Made by a program: the position numbers and the translations under genes. The notes under the pieces were generated by a model. It was not told the origin of the DNA, made no database searches, and worked only from the letters and a program-made list of their open reading frames with translations. Positions 37,101 through 52,427 of a stretch of DNA of 64,000 nt are shown piece after piece (within the stretch, counting starts at the first letter, position 1; the number at the start of each line of letters is the position of its first letter). The stretch is taken from NCBI GenBank assembly GCA_905182995.1, contig CAJJDP010000022.1, forward strand, positions 195,488-259,487, written 5' to 3'. Origin of the DNA: Paramecium octaurelia (taxonomy: Eukaryota; Ciliophora; Oligohymenophorea; Peniculida; Parameciidae).

Positions 37101-40100
37101 TACAAAAGATAATCGTAATAGATTTCAGAATCTTAAGAAAATCATATTATATAATCAATAACAGTTTTATAAGATTACTCATAAAAAATCAAACTTGAAT
37201 CTCTCTAATTTATTGATTATCAGATCATTAATTTAAATAACCTCACTATTACAATTTAAGAATTAAATAAGGACGAATTAATTAAGACCACCTCAAAGTA
37301 TGGATCGGATATTTACATCAATAATTTAATATTAAATTAAACTCATTCTGTAAATTTCTAAAAATAGATATTCCATCTTCTTAATATTACTAGTCTATCA
37401 ATAAATAATTTGACCCTTATCAATATTGATTTATAAAACTTTGATTTATTTAAACTGTCTATTTTTAGTTTATCTACTCGTATTAAAATCAATTTAGTAA
37501 ATCTTAAACTTATAAATTGCAAATTAATAAACTCAAGCATTTTTTCAATTACATAATTGGTATATATATTTGATTAGAATACAATTTCTATAACGCATGT
37601 TGAATTTATAAACTGTAGTTTTATAAATTCTTACTTTTTGTAATTTTAGGACAATTAGTTGTGCCTTTATTTATAATCATTGTTAATTGAAGATTTTACC
37701 ATTAGACTCAGCAACTTTACTTCAAGTTCTATCTTTTCTAATTATACAGCAACATAAACTAGATTAATGTTATTAACGATTATGGATAATTAAATTAAAA
37801 ATTCAAACTTTTTTGTAGCAGATCTTAAATTTGAGATCTATTCTACTTAAATTCAAAATACAACTATAAAAAATAGTCAATTTATATATTTTATATAACA
37901 ACTTTCAGCTGCATATCAGAAAGAGTTTCTAATTATCAATTAATTGGAATTATCACAATTAGAAATGGATTCATCATTATTGAGTTTACCCTAAAGTATA
38001 ATAAGATTCGTTTAGATTTAGAATATAGAAGTAAGAGATATAAGATAGCTTAAAAACGATAAAAACTAATCATCTAATTTATTTTTAGTTCAAGCAGATA
38101 TGCTAATTATTAAAAATTACTGGAGTTATAATTTTAAATCTAATTAAATTTAACTTGATATTCTAAATTCAAATAAAATAGAATTATACAACATTCTCAT
38201 ATAAGGTGACAGCAATGATTTCAGAATTAATCATGAAGCAGAGTTTTCTGATTGTCCCCTACGTTTGCAATTTTTAAATGTTTATAACCTCACTTCATTA
38301 ATGATTTAAGACCTTCAAATCTAAAATGTAATGATTTGCAATAACAACTTTATTAATATAAAAGATGTTCAAAATTAAATTACTATAAACATAGATAATC
38401 TAATCTTTAAAGACATTATACTCCTATAATTATAAGGCACTGCATAAACTACTATGATTGATATTTCAATTTCAAAATAATCAATGATCTAATTTACGTA
38501 ATTTACAATTACTAATGTATTTGGTAATAATTATGAGAGATTAAGAAAGGTATCTGAACAATTAACAATAATTTCTATCGTTGCTGCTTAAAGTACTCTA
38601 GAACTATTAAACAGCTATTTAAAAAGTAATATTATCACTAATAGCACTAGTGCTTTAATCTATTTAGAATTAAAATAGATTTCAATTAAAAATTTTACTA
38701 ATATTGAATCAAATTACTTTACTGAATTAATATACAATCACTTTAACTAAGAATACACAAAGATATCTATTTCATCCCTATAATAGTTATTTCCAATTAA
38801 ATCAGAAGGAAGTGTTTTCAATATTTTATGCCAGAAATTAACTTTATATGACGTTATTAACGAAAATTCTGTTGCTTTGCTGGGAGGGTTTTGTAAAATT
38901 GAATTGATATTAGATTGTGGGTTATTGATATAAAACACTTATATACACAATAGTAAATCTATATAGGCATAAGAAAGCAAAGGAGGATCTTTTTATATAA
39001 ATGCAAAAGACGCAAATTTAATACTTAAAATGATCAATATAACCATCTCTTACTCCTTTTCCCTTTATGACGGTGGATTTTTATATTTAATTCCATCAGA
39101 TAGTTCAAATCTCTTGATGCTCGAAAATATAAAAGCCACTGGTGTTTTTTCAATGTTTAGAGGTTTTATGAGTGTTGAATTTTCATTGTAGACAATCGAG
39201 AATGTTGTTACTCTAAAAAACATAGATATACAATTAGAATACACCCAGATGGAGTATATAACAAGCAATTATGATGAATTAAAAGACAATGAACTCGAAT
39301 ATATAAAAATAAAGAATGGATATTTATATTTCGATTACTGGTATATATCTGTTTATTAAATTTAGCCAAATATAATTTATCAATATCAATCTATCATTCG
39401 AAATTATTACCTAACCTATTTTCTACTTATAAAATATGCAAAATCTACACATCATGAATTTCTATTTAGAGGTTGGGGAATAGACAAGTAATACAATTAT
39501 AGAATTTGAATCTATTAAAAGTAAGAGAATAACTAATTATAAAGGTTTTTAAGACAAAGATTTATTTATCAAATCATTCCAGGCAAGACAAATTAAAGTT
39601 ACAATTCCTGAAGCCTTTTATGCAAAATCATGTAATTTATCTTATAAATATGAAATAATCCATTTACCGAATCTTAGTGAAAAATCTATTGCTCTCAAAA
39701 TTAACAATTGCTTGATAAATTAATTATCAAAAGTCTATTAGGATGTTGAGAGCATAATCTAGATAAGATTATTAGATACTTTTAGAAATTTTAGATTCTG
39801 TAATGCCATTATCCTTAATTTTCACAAGAATTCTTTTTCGATGGCTTTAATTGATATTTATTACCAAACATAGGTGAAATCTAAATTTGAATTATTTTAT
39901 CTATTAAACAATAAATGTACTCTATCTACATGTTTAAGAATAAGATCCAATGATAAATATCAAATGCTTGAACTAATTTTAAAATAGATATATATGATGA
40001 ACAATCATAATTCAAAGTATGGTTAACTTACTCTTAATAATCAAACCTATTTGATTAAATAATCGTATTTTATGAATAATATGGCTATGGAAATGGCAGG

Positions 40101-42526
40101 AGCAATATATTTACAAAACAGTCCTCTAAAAATTTAATCATCCTACTTTATCAATAATAGTGCTCCTTTGGTAGGTGCAATTTATTGTTCAAATATATCA
40201 ATATAGGATAGACAAGTTTTGACTTCTAGTTCATTATTTTTGAATAATGTGGCTAAATATGCAATAAATACATTTGGTATTGAATTTTACTCCTTAAGTT
40301 TGAGTCAATCAGTTTTGAAGAATTAAGTCATTGCAAATTATTCATAAATATCTACATTTAAAGATTAGGGAAATTCTGAATAATATTTAGTCTATTTGCC
40401 AAGTGGGTAGGCACTAAAACAATATTAAATTTTTGACAAAAAAGTTCTCAGATATTAAAGTTTAGAGTTTTCACTTAAATTTATAATTTTAAATAGTTTC
40501 AAAGAAAAATAAATCATAAATAATTATTCTATAAAATGCAACATTACAAGTAGTTTGATCGATAAGGAGTTCAATGTTTTACATGATAACATTGCTATGT
40601 TCACTGCAGAATTTAATACAGAAAGGAGCGAATTAAATTTAGAAAACAATACATTTGTATTGAATCCGTATTCTGGGGACTTATTAAAGATCAAAATATC
40701 ATGCGATAACATTGAAAATAATAACTATTATGAATTATTTGCAAAAACTTATAAATGTCAAATGGGAGAGTTTTTCTATGAAGATTAATGTTTAAAATGC
40801 AATGCATCTCGAGGGTATTACAGTGTTAATCCATTAAATGGAGAATGCATTAAGGCAAATCCAAATACTATACAAAATCATACAGAAAATTTATTAAATC
40901 TTTATGAAGGATTTTGGAGATTGAATATTTTAACTCCTATTGGAGAATACTGTTCTAACAATCCATCAAATTGTTTAGGAGGGTGGGAAACAGGAGACGT
41001 AACATGCATCATAGGTCACATTGGAGCTTTATGTGAAGCATGTGATATTTATAATGTTAGGGGTTAGGGCCAATTCTCAAAAAGTAGAGATTATAAATGT
41101 TCCTAGTGTTCAAATTCTGGTTTCTTGATTGTTGAATTCCTATTAGCGTTTTTCTGGGCTTTTTTGTAAATAGTCCTAGCTGTTAAAGGCACTTAATTAT
41201 AAAATCAAAAGTTTCTTTTGAGTAAATCTCAAACAAAATTTTATGATATTTTAGTAAGGCTTTCTTAAGGTATAATATATTTATGAAACTTAGATTAATC
41301 AAGTTCAGTGATTAAACTAATCAGTAATTATTTTCAGATTATAATGGTAGTCTATACATTTAAAGTTGAATTCATCTCAAATTTAGATAGTCTATTTTAA
41401 TTTATAGGTAGTTCTACATATTCAACCACTTATAATTTTGATTGTTACATATCCAAGATTGAATATTTGGATATAATATATTTGAATTTGATTTGGATCT
41501 TATAGGTTTAATTTTTGTAGTACGTCCTTTATCTTTTATTATCGTACTTCATAAAATTATCAAGACCAAGATTTTTTTCTTTGGAGACTGTCTATTCATC
41601 ATTCTTTTACTTATATTTATCAGGACAAATTAATTTAATAAAATTGTAACAAATTAAAATCATAAATTAGGTTAGCTGAATTAATAGCTCCAAAAACGAT
41701 AAGCAACGTAGAATGGATATCAGCAAATCTTTCATATCGATTTTGGACAACCACTCATTAGAAAGTACTTTTTGCACTCATTTTGCCTTTATTAATTATG
41801 TTCGGACTAATTATACCTTTGTTCTTATTTATAAAGCTATCTTAAAACAAATCTAACCTAAGCAATTACAAAATTAAATAAAAATATGGATATCTTTTTA
41901 ATGAGTATTCTAACACTCATTATTATTGGGAATCAGTAAAATTGATGTACAGATAGCTATTAATACTTATCATAGTGTTACTGTAGGATTTTATTGTAAT
42001 TAAGGGTATAATGTTGATTGGACTACTTTTTGCTTACCAAATCATATTTAGCTTGAGTAAACCATATAATGTAGGCAAGCTAAATTAATTTGAATCATAG
42101 GCAATTTAAATATGTATATGGTCATTCCTTTTGTGCATTTTGTAATATGAAATTTAAGAATTTAATTTATGGCTGAATATTATATGTTAGCTTTTAATTC
42201 TAATGTCATTCATAATATTGATAGTTAAATCAATTTTCAAGTTCATTCAAGTATTTAGTTCAAAATACGAATTAATAATTGATTATATAAAGACTAAGAT
42301 AGTTAGATGTTTAAATTTATAAAATCTACAAAGTTCAAAATTGTTTGAATTGAGTAGCAAAAGAAAGGCAAGAGTGTAAAAGTATTTTAAAATAATCAAA
42401 ATACATGTATTTAAAAGAGTTTAGACAAATGTAAATATTTAATAAACCTAAAATGTTGAAATTATGTTATGTTCAAGTTTATCGCCATCTTAAAAATAGA
42501 TAACGCCAGGAAGAAGATTCTTATGA
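34138..42526 (+). CDS. Giant Cys-rich, beta-helix-like, multi-pass membrane protein (paralogue 2)
   Basis: About 2,760 residues. Signal peptide MKISRLFILLKLFQLCCC; N-terminal ectodomain; furin-like block (CHFSCATCNGPLKNSCLSC, then further C-x2-C pairs to about 36900); a long beta-helix-like middle; GEFFYEDQCLKCNASRGYY; the motif CLGGWETGDVTC with GHIGALCEACD; then multi-pass segments and a basic tail ending PGRRFL. Introns seen: 26 nt starting near 35637 and apparently ending GAG, 39342 region (23 nt), 41271 region (24 nt) and 41645 region (25 nt). The total is not a whole number of codons, so at least one further intron remains unplaced. Homologous along its length to the minus-strand gene at 16438-26101. 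Likely a surface protein. Confidence 0.8.
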
Positions 42527-43023
42527 TTTAATAATATTTGAGTAAAATATCCGATAAACTATACTTATTTTTATGATCATTCATTCTTATTTCTTTTGTT
42601 CACTATTTTTATATGTATAAAAGCATCGATATCTACAATTATAATTTTAATCCTGATCTTACATTTAAATTTGAGATTAATCGATAGGTGTGATTATTAA
42701 ATAATAATAAATGCAACCTATGAATTTGTTTGCTGATAATGGAATATTTATCAACACAGATATAATTTTTGTTCAACCATTTTATCTATTGTATAAATGA
42801 TCATGAATAATCAAATCTTTTGTTTTGAAAGAAGCAATTCTTTTTGTAAATCTAATTAACTTCATTTTCTGTTAAATTTATCTTTTTTCTCTAATCGATA
42901 TATTAATTAAAACAGAATTAAAATTTAAATCTGTGTTGTTTTTCTGATGGATCCATAAAAAATATGTAAAAATGATATTTATTTTTCAATGAATTGAATT
43001 TACAAATGAAATAATTAAAATAA
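42527..43023. other. Intergenic, AT-rich
   Basis: Space between the giant gene and the kinase gene. No convincing frame or RNA gene seen. Confidence 0.45.
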
Positions 43024-44881
<1,858 letters not shown>

Positions 44882-44940
44882 ATTTTACTTTAATTAATTT
44901 GTCCATTTCATAAGAATAGAAATTTATCAATAAAATAATA

Positions 44941-45953
44941 TCAAAATACAATGCATGAAGAACATGATTCCCTGTTTCTACGTTTTATACCTTGTCCTTA
45001 AACATAAATAACATCATGAAATGGTACAAGTATTTATTTAATTAAATAACTACTCTATTCAATTACTTCATTATATTTATCTAGAAGTGCTCTTTATCTC
45101 TCCAACATTCCCTCAATTAGTACAATTCTCTATTGATAAGGCAATTGCAATTAAAATCTCAATTCTAAATTTGGAATTTATATTTTATTTAGTTTTATAT
45201 TAAAACAGATTATTTGATGTTTTATGTGTTTCTTTGAAAATGACAGTAAATCAAATTTTGCTAGAATATCATCCAAATTTAATTTTTTTGTTTTTAAAAT
45301 CTCAAATTTATTTCCATTATCAATATCTTTACCTAATATTCTAAAAGTTAAAATATTTTCGACCTCTGGCTAAATCACCAACGAGCAAATTTTATCTTCT
45401 CCATATGAATGAATTGATTATTATTCTTATTAATTTAGTCCTACTTTGCATTTAATTATATAATTTTCGAAGGCTTTAAACTTCTAACTTCCGTAATGTG
45501 AGTAGTTGATAGTAAGTTTATTTGTTTAATCGCAATTTTATTATTAATGTTCTTGTAAGATTTTGATTTACTATTTTAAAGTTTTAATCATGTGAGTCAT
45601 AATTTCTGAACTCATTTTTGCTTCAACGATTTATGTATGTAAGTATATTATTTGGCCCAAACAACAAGTTATGAAGTCTTTAACTCTAATGTTCCCATAT
45701 TATTAACCATTTTATTATCCATTCATTTCAAGTCTTTTATGCATATAAATGAATTCTATTTGTTATAGAATTTTCCTTTAAATATAGATATCAAATTTTA
45801 GTACCACAAACAACTGTCAGCTGGAATTTCATTAATTATCTCTTAATTCAAATTATCAAATATGGAATATCCAAGTGATTCTATTAATAAATTTTCTCTT
45901 TCATAAAATCTTTTATATTCTTCATCGTAAATCATTTTTCTAAGCTTTTTCAT
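44941..45953 (-). CDS. Protein with C-terminal CaaX box (CIVF), function unknown
   Basis: 327 residues with one 29-nt intron at 45776-45804 ending AAG; this junction turns two broken frames into one open frame (ADSCLW to KILQQIEF). The C-terminus reads RRNRESCSSCIVF. The last four residues fit a CaaX prenylation signal, and Phe at the last position favours geranylgeranyl transfer; the extra Cys pair and upstream basic residues fit membrane anchoring. A central helix-rich region (THMIKTLKQQIKILQEHQQQ) may be coiled coil. Convergent with the CDPK gene, 60 bp away. No family recognised. Confidence 0.7.
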
Positions 45954-46265
45954 AATGATCAAACACAAAAACTATAATATTTAATAATATATTTAAATGT
46001 TAAATCACCCAATTCTAATGTATAATCACATTCAGATTAATAATTACATTTTATTAGAAGGAATTCTATTCCTTACATTCAATTTTTTGGATAATTTCTA
46101 TTCATTGGATCATTAATTATACAATAGGATATCAAATAAGATTATAAATATCTAGTTTGATATATCTTGGAGTAATAAATATTTCATATTGAATATAAAA
46201 TTTACTTATGCGTATATAAATTAATAATTGATATTTTTCTGAATATAATTTGTATATTTATTTTT

Positions 46266-47482
46266 TCATGGTTAAAATTACTCATAAGTTCTACTTCCTC
46301 TTGTTTATCCCATTGAAGATGTTGTAGTAGTTCCACCTGTCCGAGTTACTACTTTTGAGGTTGATACAACAACTTCCTATTAAACTATAGTAAAATAATT
46401 ACCTTCTTTTATCCTTTCCTAAGGGCTTCTAATTCAGCTTGACACATGGTTAATTCTTCTTAGCATTCATTATAATCATGATTGACCTTGATGAACTTCT
46501 ATTTCCAAACTTCCACTTCAGATGATAAGTATGTCACTTTTTCTTGGATAACAGTTTGGCCTTATGATTCTAATTGCTCATATCTGAATCTCAAATCTTC
46601 AAGATCTCCATCTTTAATTTTGATGGAATAAGCAAGTCTTTCGATTTCTGATGACAGCATAGCAATTTTATTCTTTTTTTAATAGCGTATATGTAGATAC
46701 CTCATAATCTCTTAATTTGAGAAGTAAATCATTATTTTCTTTCCTCAATCTACCATTTTCATCTTATAATCTTCTAATTTGATCTTCAAGATCTTTTATT
46801 TGGCTTTCAAATCTGAGTCTAAGATTGAAAAACTCTCTTTCTTTAGCAGCTAGATCTTCAGTTTAAGAGCTTCTCAATTAAATTTCTCCTCTCATTGATT
46901 AGAGTTGCAGCTATAGTTAATCATTTTCTGATCTTAGTTGTCGTAATTATGATTCCAAGAATTGTACTTATGAGTTGTCAACGACTACTTTTTCTTTTTC
47001 AACTACTTTTTCAACTACTTAGACCTCTTTTCTCTTTTCCAATTCAGCAATTACCGATTAGAGATATTCGCATTCCAATCTCCAGGGAGCTTCAATTTCC
47101 TCTTTTGAAACTACAATGACATTCATGCACAGTGGTTGAGCAGCAACGCAATTTTATTGTACAGAATAGTTGCCTTAATACCCAATTTAAGGGATGGCAG
47201 CCATATTTGAAATATAACTTTATCCTCCAACAAAACCTTGGGTTTAAGTTCTCAATACTTGTTGTGATTACATTCTAGGGAGTTTTGTAGCACTTCTTTA
47301 TTCCACTTCCATAGTGGTTGTCTTGAAATAACAGATAATTTTACTTATACTTTTGGTGTTTCTCGAGTGATTACTTATTCAACTCTATCTTAAGTGATGC
47401 TTCTGACATTATCCTTGAAGCCTGAAGTATATTGTCTTTGAGAAGACTGTGTTACATATTGTTTGGTTTAGAAATCACTCAT
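46266..47482 (-). CDS. Coiled-coil cytoskeletal protein with alveolin-like Val/Glu/Lys repeats
   Basis: 377 residues, introns at 47322-47350, 46673-46700 and 46377-46402; two end AAG. Residues about 130-150 contain VQVVEKVVEKEKVVVDN, like the charged Val-rich repeats of alveolins, which form the pellicular network of alveolates. From about 155 to 330 the sequence is strongly coiled-coil, with heptads such as QFLESQLRQLRSENDQLQLQ. The head and tail are Ser/Thr/Gln-rich (TSKVVTRTGGTTTTSS). A role in the epiplasm or basal-body associated skeleton is inferred. An ordinary filament-forming protein is the alternative. Confidence 0.7.
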
Positions 47483-47674
47483 ACAATTGCAAATAAATTT
47501 TATTTATGAAGCAATCAAATTTGTTTATTGGGTTTATAGTACTTTAATGAAACAAAATGCCGTTGTATTTAAGGGAATATAATGAAACTATGAATAGTAA
47601 AAACTTCTAACTTCTAATTAATACAAAATTTCAATATAAATATTCCAATAATATAATTAAAATACATTTAAAAG

Positions 47675-48481
<807 letters not shown>

Positions 48482-48509
48482 TTTTAAGCATACATAATAT
48501 ATTAGTTAT

Positions 48510-48722
48510 TCAATTATATTCAATTATTGATTTTTGCTTTTCAATTACTTGAGCATACTATTTTGTTCTTTATTAGGAGTCTACAAGATAAAAGTGCAAT
48601 TCTTCTATGTTTTATTCATATTCAGTTAATGTTCTTGCATTCAGAATTTCAAATTTCGGTTTAGGCACTGTGGTCATTTCAGTAGACAGAGATTGCTTTG
48701 TTTATTATCCATTTTACTCCAT
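48510..48722 (-). CDS. Small protein, 70 residues, function unknown
   Basis: Frame from ATG 48720-48722 to TGA 48510-48512, starting MEQNGQQTKQSLSTEMTTV and containing EYEQNIEELHFYLVDSQQ, which looks like amphipathic helix. It starts only 13 bp after the stop of the gene upstream on the same strand. It may be a separate gene or the last exon of that gene, but no GT...AG intron I tried joins the two in frame. Confidence 0.5.
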
Positions 48723-48735
48723 TTAATGTAATAAA

Positions 48736-49153
48736 TCACCTAAGAAATTTATTCTATTTATTCTCTCTTCCTTGCTTTAACTATATTTAGTATATTCAAT
48801 ACTTTCCACTTACAATAAAATTTTGTCTTTTTTAGTATGAATTTGATTGTGTACTCGATGTGATTTCGGCTGCATGATAATTCTTCAATCGAAACGATGG
48901 ACTTCTCCTGATCTGGGTTGACAGAAACAATTATTAGTAATTCTAGACACACACTCAATTAACTATTACCTGTGCAATTGGTCCAACCTGATGTTAAATC
49001 TATCATTCAAAACAAATCTCATCATACTTCTAATTGTTGCAATTCTCCTTAACTAGGAGTTCGGTTAGGACTTTATTATGTCGAGCATCTGTTTTGACTT
49101 GAAGAATTTAATCTCATCCCTTGAGAGCTTTTTGCTCTATTGGGATCAGCCAT
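48736..49153 (-). CDS. Small Ser/Gln/Arg-rich protein, function unknown
   Basis: 109 residues with introns of 28, 27 and 33 nt, which leave an exact number of codons. It starts MADPNRAKSSQGMRLNSSS (ATG 49151-49153). The middle is basic and Ser-rich (STQIRRSPSFRLKNYHAAE), possibly phosphorylated or RNA/cytoskeleton-binding. The last intron and C-terminus (LKQGRENKQNKFLR) are the least certain part; a fusion with the following small frame is possible. Confidence 0.5.
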
Positions 49154-49655
49154 CCTTTGTCTTCTTTTTGAATTATTCAAATATGGAGTATATCGGATAG
49201 GGCAAATATTCATTTTAATATATTATTATAAATTTTTTGTAAAATTTTTAATCCAAAAGGTGTCGACATTCAACATATCATCACTGGTATCATCACATTG
49301 CAATAAAGGCACGCAACTGTTGAAGTTTGACTATATATATACTATTCATAATGCATTGTAATCTTAAATTTCATAAAGTAACCAACTCTAATTCAATTTT
49401 ATTTTATTAAAAGTGACAATTTTGCTATTTTATGATCTCATATGATATTATTTTTTTAACTACATTTAATTATAATCTTATTCTAAACTATGGCAAATCT
49501 CAACTTCCTATAAAATATAAAATCAGTACCTCTAATTCATTTTACTAATCATTAAATCACGTTCTATATCTTATATTATAAATATCAGCAGTAGACAGAG
49601 AGGTTTAAATTTCTTTATTAAATTCTTTGTTGTAAAAGCAATAGAATAATTAAAT
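49154..49655. other. Intergenic
   Basis: No convincing gene. A short stretch near 49290-49310 (read on the minus strand) has two TGATGA boxes close together, but no complete C/D snoRNA layout is visible. Confidence 0.4.
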
Positions 49656-50150
49656 ATGAATTGGATCTATTCGAATAGCACGCTTTATGTTCAACTCTTT
49701 TAAGACACTTACAACTATTTGACTTATATCCAGAATGAATTATTATAATTTAATATTGTATCTTTTTTCTGTCTTGACAAACCTGTAAAATGCAAGGTCA
49801 AGGATTTTGAACTTTTTCGAAACGGTATATCACTTGAATACTCTATCTCTACTAAATTGATAGATAAAATCTTATGTCATTTAAAAACAATAAATTTAAT
49901 TATCGAATATAATAATATTAATTAAAGCAATAAGGAGAATCTTAAAAAGGAATGTCCTTCTCTTGTAAGCCTGCTGATTGAATGTTTATAAATTAAATTT
50001 TTTGTTTTCTTTCTAAATTTAATTAAAATTCTTTATTTCTATTAGAATGTTGGAAGCCTTTTTCAAAGAAACCAACCTTCTTCCATATATAATTTTACTT
50101 TCCCTCACTTATATCAGATTTATTTACAAATTTTTTTTTTTTATTATTGA
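49656..50150 (+). CDS. Hypothetical protein, 164 residues
   Basis: Single open frame in the ciliate code, starting MNWIYSNSTLYVQLFQDTYN. The first 110 residues look protein-like (CLDKPVKCKVKDFELFRNG, KENLKKECPSLVSLLIECL); the last 50 become AT-driven Phe/Ile/Tyr-rich sequence, so the true gene may end or splice earlier. No domain recognised. Confidence 0.5.
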
Positions 50151-50268
50151 TAGAAAAATTGGCAATAATTAAAATTGAACTTGATTTTCAATTTTATTTA
50201 TAGAACATAATTCATTAAATATATTATTATAAATTAAAAACATTTATTAGTTATGAACAATTTTTATT

Positions 50269-50526
50269 ATGAATCTAAATCAAGAGCTTTTAAAAGGTAA
50301 AGGGAAGCTTGAATAATTAGATGATTTTTATAGAAATTAGATGCTTAATATAGGTATGTTTGAACTCAAGATATCTAAAATTACTCAACAACTTAAATTA
50401 AATATTATTCTTTAAAAATAATGTTTATATTTATTTTATCATACTTGTGAATTATTATTTCATCATTAATAAAGACATTCGATTTTGTAAAATAGCTTGA
50501 ATTACAACAATATTGGTTTTAAGTGA
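50269..50526 (+). CDS. Candidate small protein, possibly first exon or remnant
   Basis: Starts MNLNQELLKGKGKLEQLDDF and is protein-like for about 30 residues, then loses this character. TGA at 50524-50526 closes the frame. It may be the front of a decayed gene that continues in 50695-51012. Confidence 0.3.
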
Positions 50527-50694
50527 TATGATAGATTTCGAATAGACTTGAATAGTTAGAAAAATAGTATTAGTTTATTCACTTGCATATATTTTTTATA
50601 AATTTACCTTAAATATTATTTTAATATTAATTTTAATTAGTATACTAATGATAATTAAATATAAAAATCTATTTTTTTTAATTTTATATTAGCG

Positions 50695-51012
50695 AAATCA
50701 ACTGTAAATATAGCGCAAGAAATTCCCGGTGTTGAATAGGTCAAATTGACTAAGCTACATCAATTATTGCGAAAAATGAACAATTGTTTATTTTGCTCTA
50801 GAATATATATTATAATGAAAAAGCCCTGGTGTCAATTTTTAAATAGTTCTATGTATCATAATATCAGAATTTAAATTCTAGATTATTTCAACATGTGCAT
50901 TTTATAATGTAATGCTTATAATATTTAACTCATGTTCTATTATGAAGTTGAGAAAGCCGACATAAAACAGCATAAATTGATACTAGAAACAAGTAAATCT
51001 AAAAATAATTGA
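50695..51012 (+). pseudogene. Coding-like segment without a start, possible gene remnant
   Basis: Open to TGA 51010-51012 and reads KSTVNIAQEIPGVEQVKLTK then LHQLLRKMNN, with good codon character, later VEKADIKQHKLILETSK. There is no ATG at its beginning and no standard intron joins it to the frame upstream. A remnant or an unresolved exon. Confidence 0.3.
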
Positions 51013-51121
51013 TCGTTGAGTAGGTGAATTGATCACTTAATATCAAAGAGACTTTTAATTAAAAGTATGATTATTGGATTAGTTCATATAATAATCTAAG
51101 ATTTGTTTTTTTTATATCGAA

Positions 51122-51972
51122 ATGAAAATATATGGTATTAAGCAAGAGGAACGAACAAACCCAGCTTCAGTCAGCATATCAAGACCAATTCCTTACTGTA
51201 CAATTTATAAGTATCTTCTATTAGATTAGACAAGCGAAAATTTGATATCAATTTAAAAACAATGGGCTGTTATTCATAAATTCATGAGAGCCTTAAACAA
51301 GTTATAATAAGCTTAAAACAAAAACCATAATTAACCAAAGTACCCTTTTGTATTACAACTCTCTATGAATGAATTTATGGTACTTAGTAGTTAATATTCT
51401 TAGGTTCATTTGGGGACTGAAAAACTAGAATTAAGAATGTCAAATGAGCTTTCATACTATCCCAACTTTGGGCCTGTCCAATACTGTTGTCCTCCTCCAG
51501 TCAACTCACCTACTCCAACAATTAAACTTCCTATCCATAAGAAGCGGGAAGTGAACGTCCTACAAGACCAGAAGGATACGAAGAACATACCAAAGAATTA
51601 CTGCAAAAGTATCATAACTTTTGCCTGTAAGAATCAAAATCTTTGTTTGGAAATTCTTAAAGACTAGTTGAAGGTGATAAAATTCTTGGAAAAGATTACT
51701 GTCTACAAAAAATAACTGTTAAACATAAGGATCTTCAGTAGCCTTTTACAACACTCTGATGACCCTGAAGAGGAGGAGTTTAGAAAGGCATTCAGAATAA
51801 TCAGGTAAATTCTTATATTATATATATTAGTCGGATATTTATAAAGAAATACGCAATAAACTATATTTTTAACTCTAAGATCGTGTAGCATAATTGGCAT
51901 ATGAGATATAGATCATAGATTTATAAGGGAGTAAAAAACCCAAACAATTTTTCACATATTAAAAACTTATGA
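51122..51972 (+). pseudogene. Hypothetical protein gene, 3' part apparently frameshifted
   Basis: From ATG 51122 (MKIYGIKQEERTNPASVS) the frame is open and strongly coding-like for about 230 residues, with FGPVQYCCPPPVNSPTP, CKSIITFACKNQNLCLEIL and HSDDPEEEEFRKAF. After about 51805 the protein-like signal moves between frames: first DIYKEIRNKLYFQLQD, then KVQLIPFDYKIRLLNNQ, then NPGVWSYSYFRLWRILCEHK to about 52230. Using the 26-nt intron at 51807-51832 gives a closed 274-residue model, but it leaves the best-looking frame. I read this as a gene whose 3' half is decayed. Family not recognised. Confidence 0.5.
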
Positions 51973-52427
51973 GAAAGTTTAATTGATTCCATTTGATTAT
52001 AAAATAAGATTATTGAATAACTAATACATCAATTAGGTGTAAATATTTCTATTAAATAACTGTTTCCCAAATCAAATCCTGGTGTATGGTCTTATTCATA
52101 TTTCAGGCTCTGGAGAATACTGTGTGAACATAAAACAATAATAACTAGTAATAATTACTAGACAATCTTTAAAATTCTTAAAAAAATTGATAAGGAATAT
52201 GCGAGATTCTAATAAAGAAGGATAGAATAAATGTAATATCTATATATTCTAAAATCGTTATTAAAATTTCAATTAAATTAATAATTAATTTTAATAATTA
52301 ATGTCATATATTAATCCGTAAGAATTGTGATAAAAATTAATTAAAAAAATATAGAAATGAGCAAGCATAAAAGCCGATAGCATATATGGTATGAAGGATT
52401 AGAGTTAGTGTCTAAGAAAAGGATAAA

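Noticed and set aside
49280-49320. C/D-box snoRNA suggested by two TGATGA boxes on the minus strand
   Set aside because: No matching D box or terminal stem at proper spacing was found.
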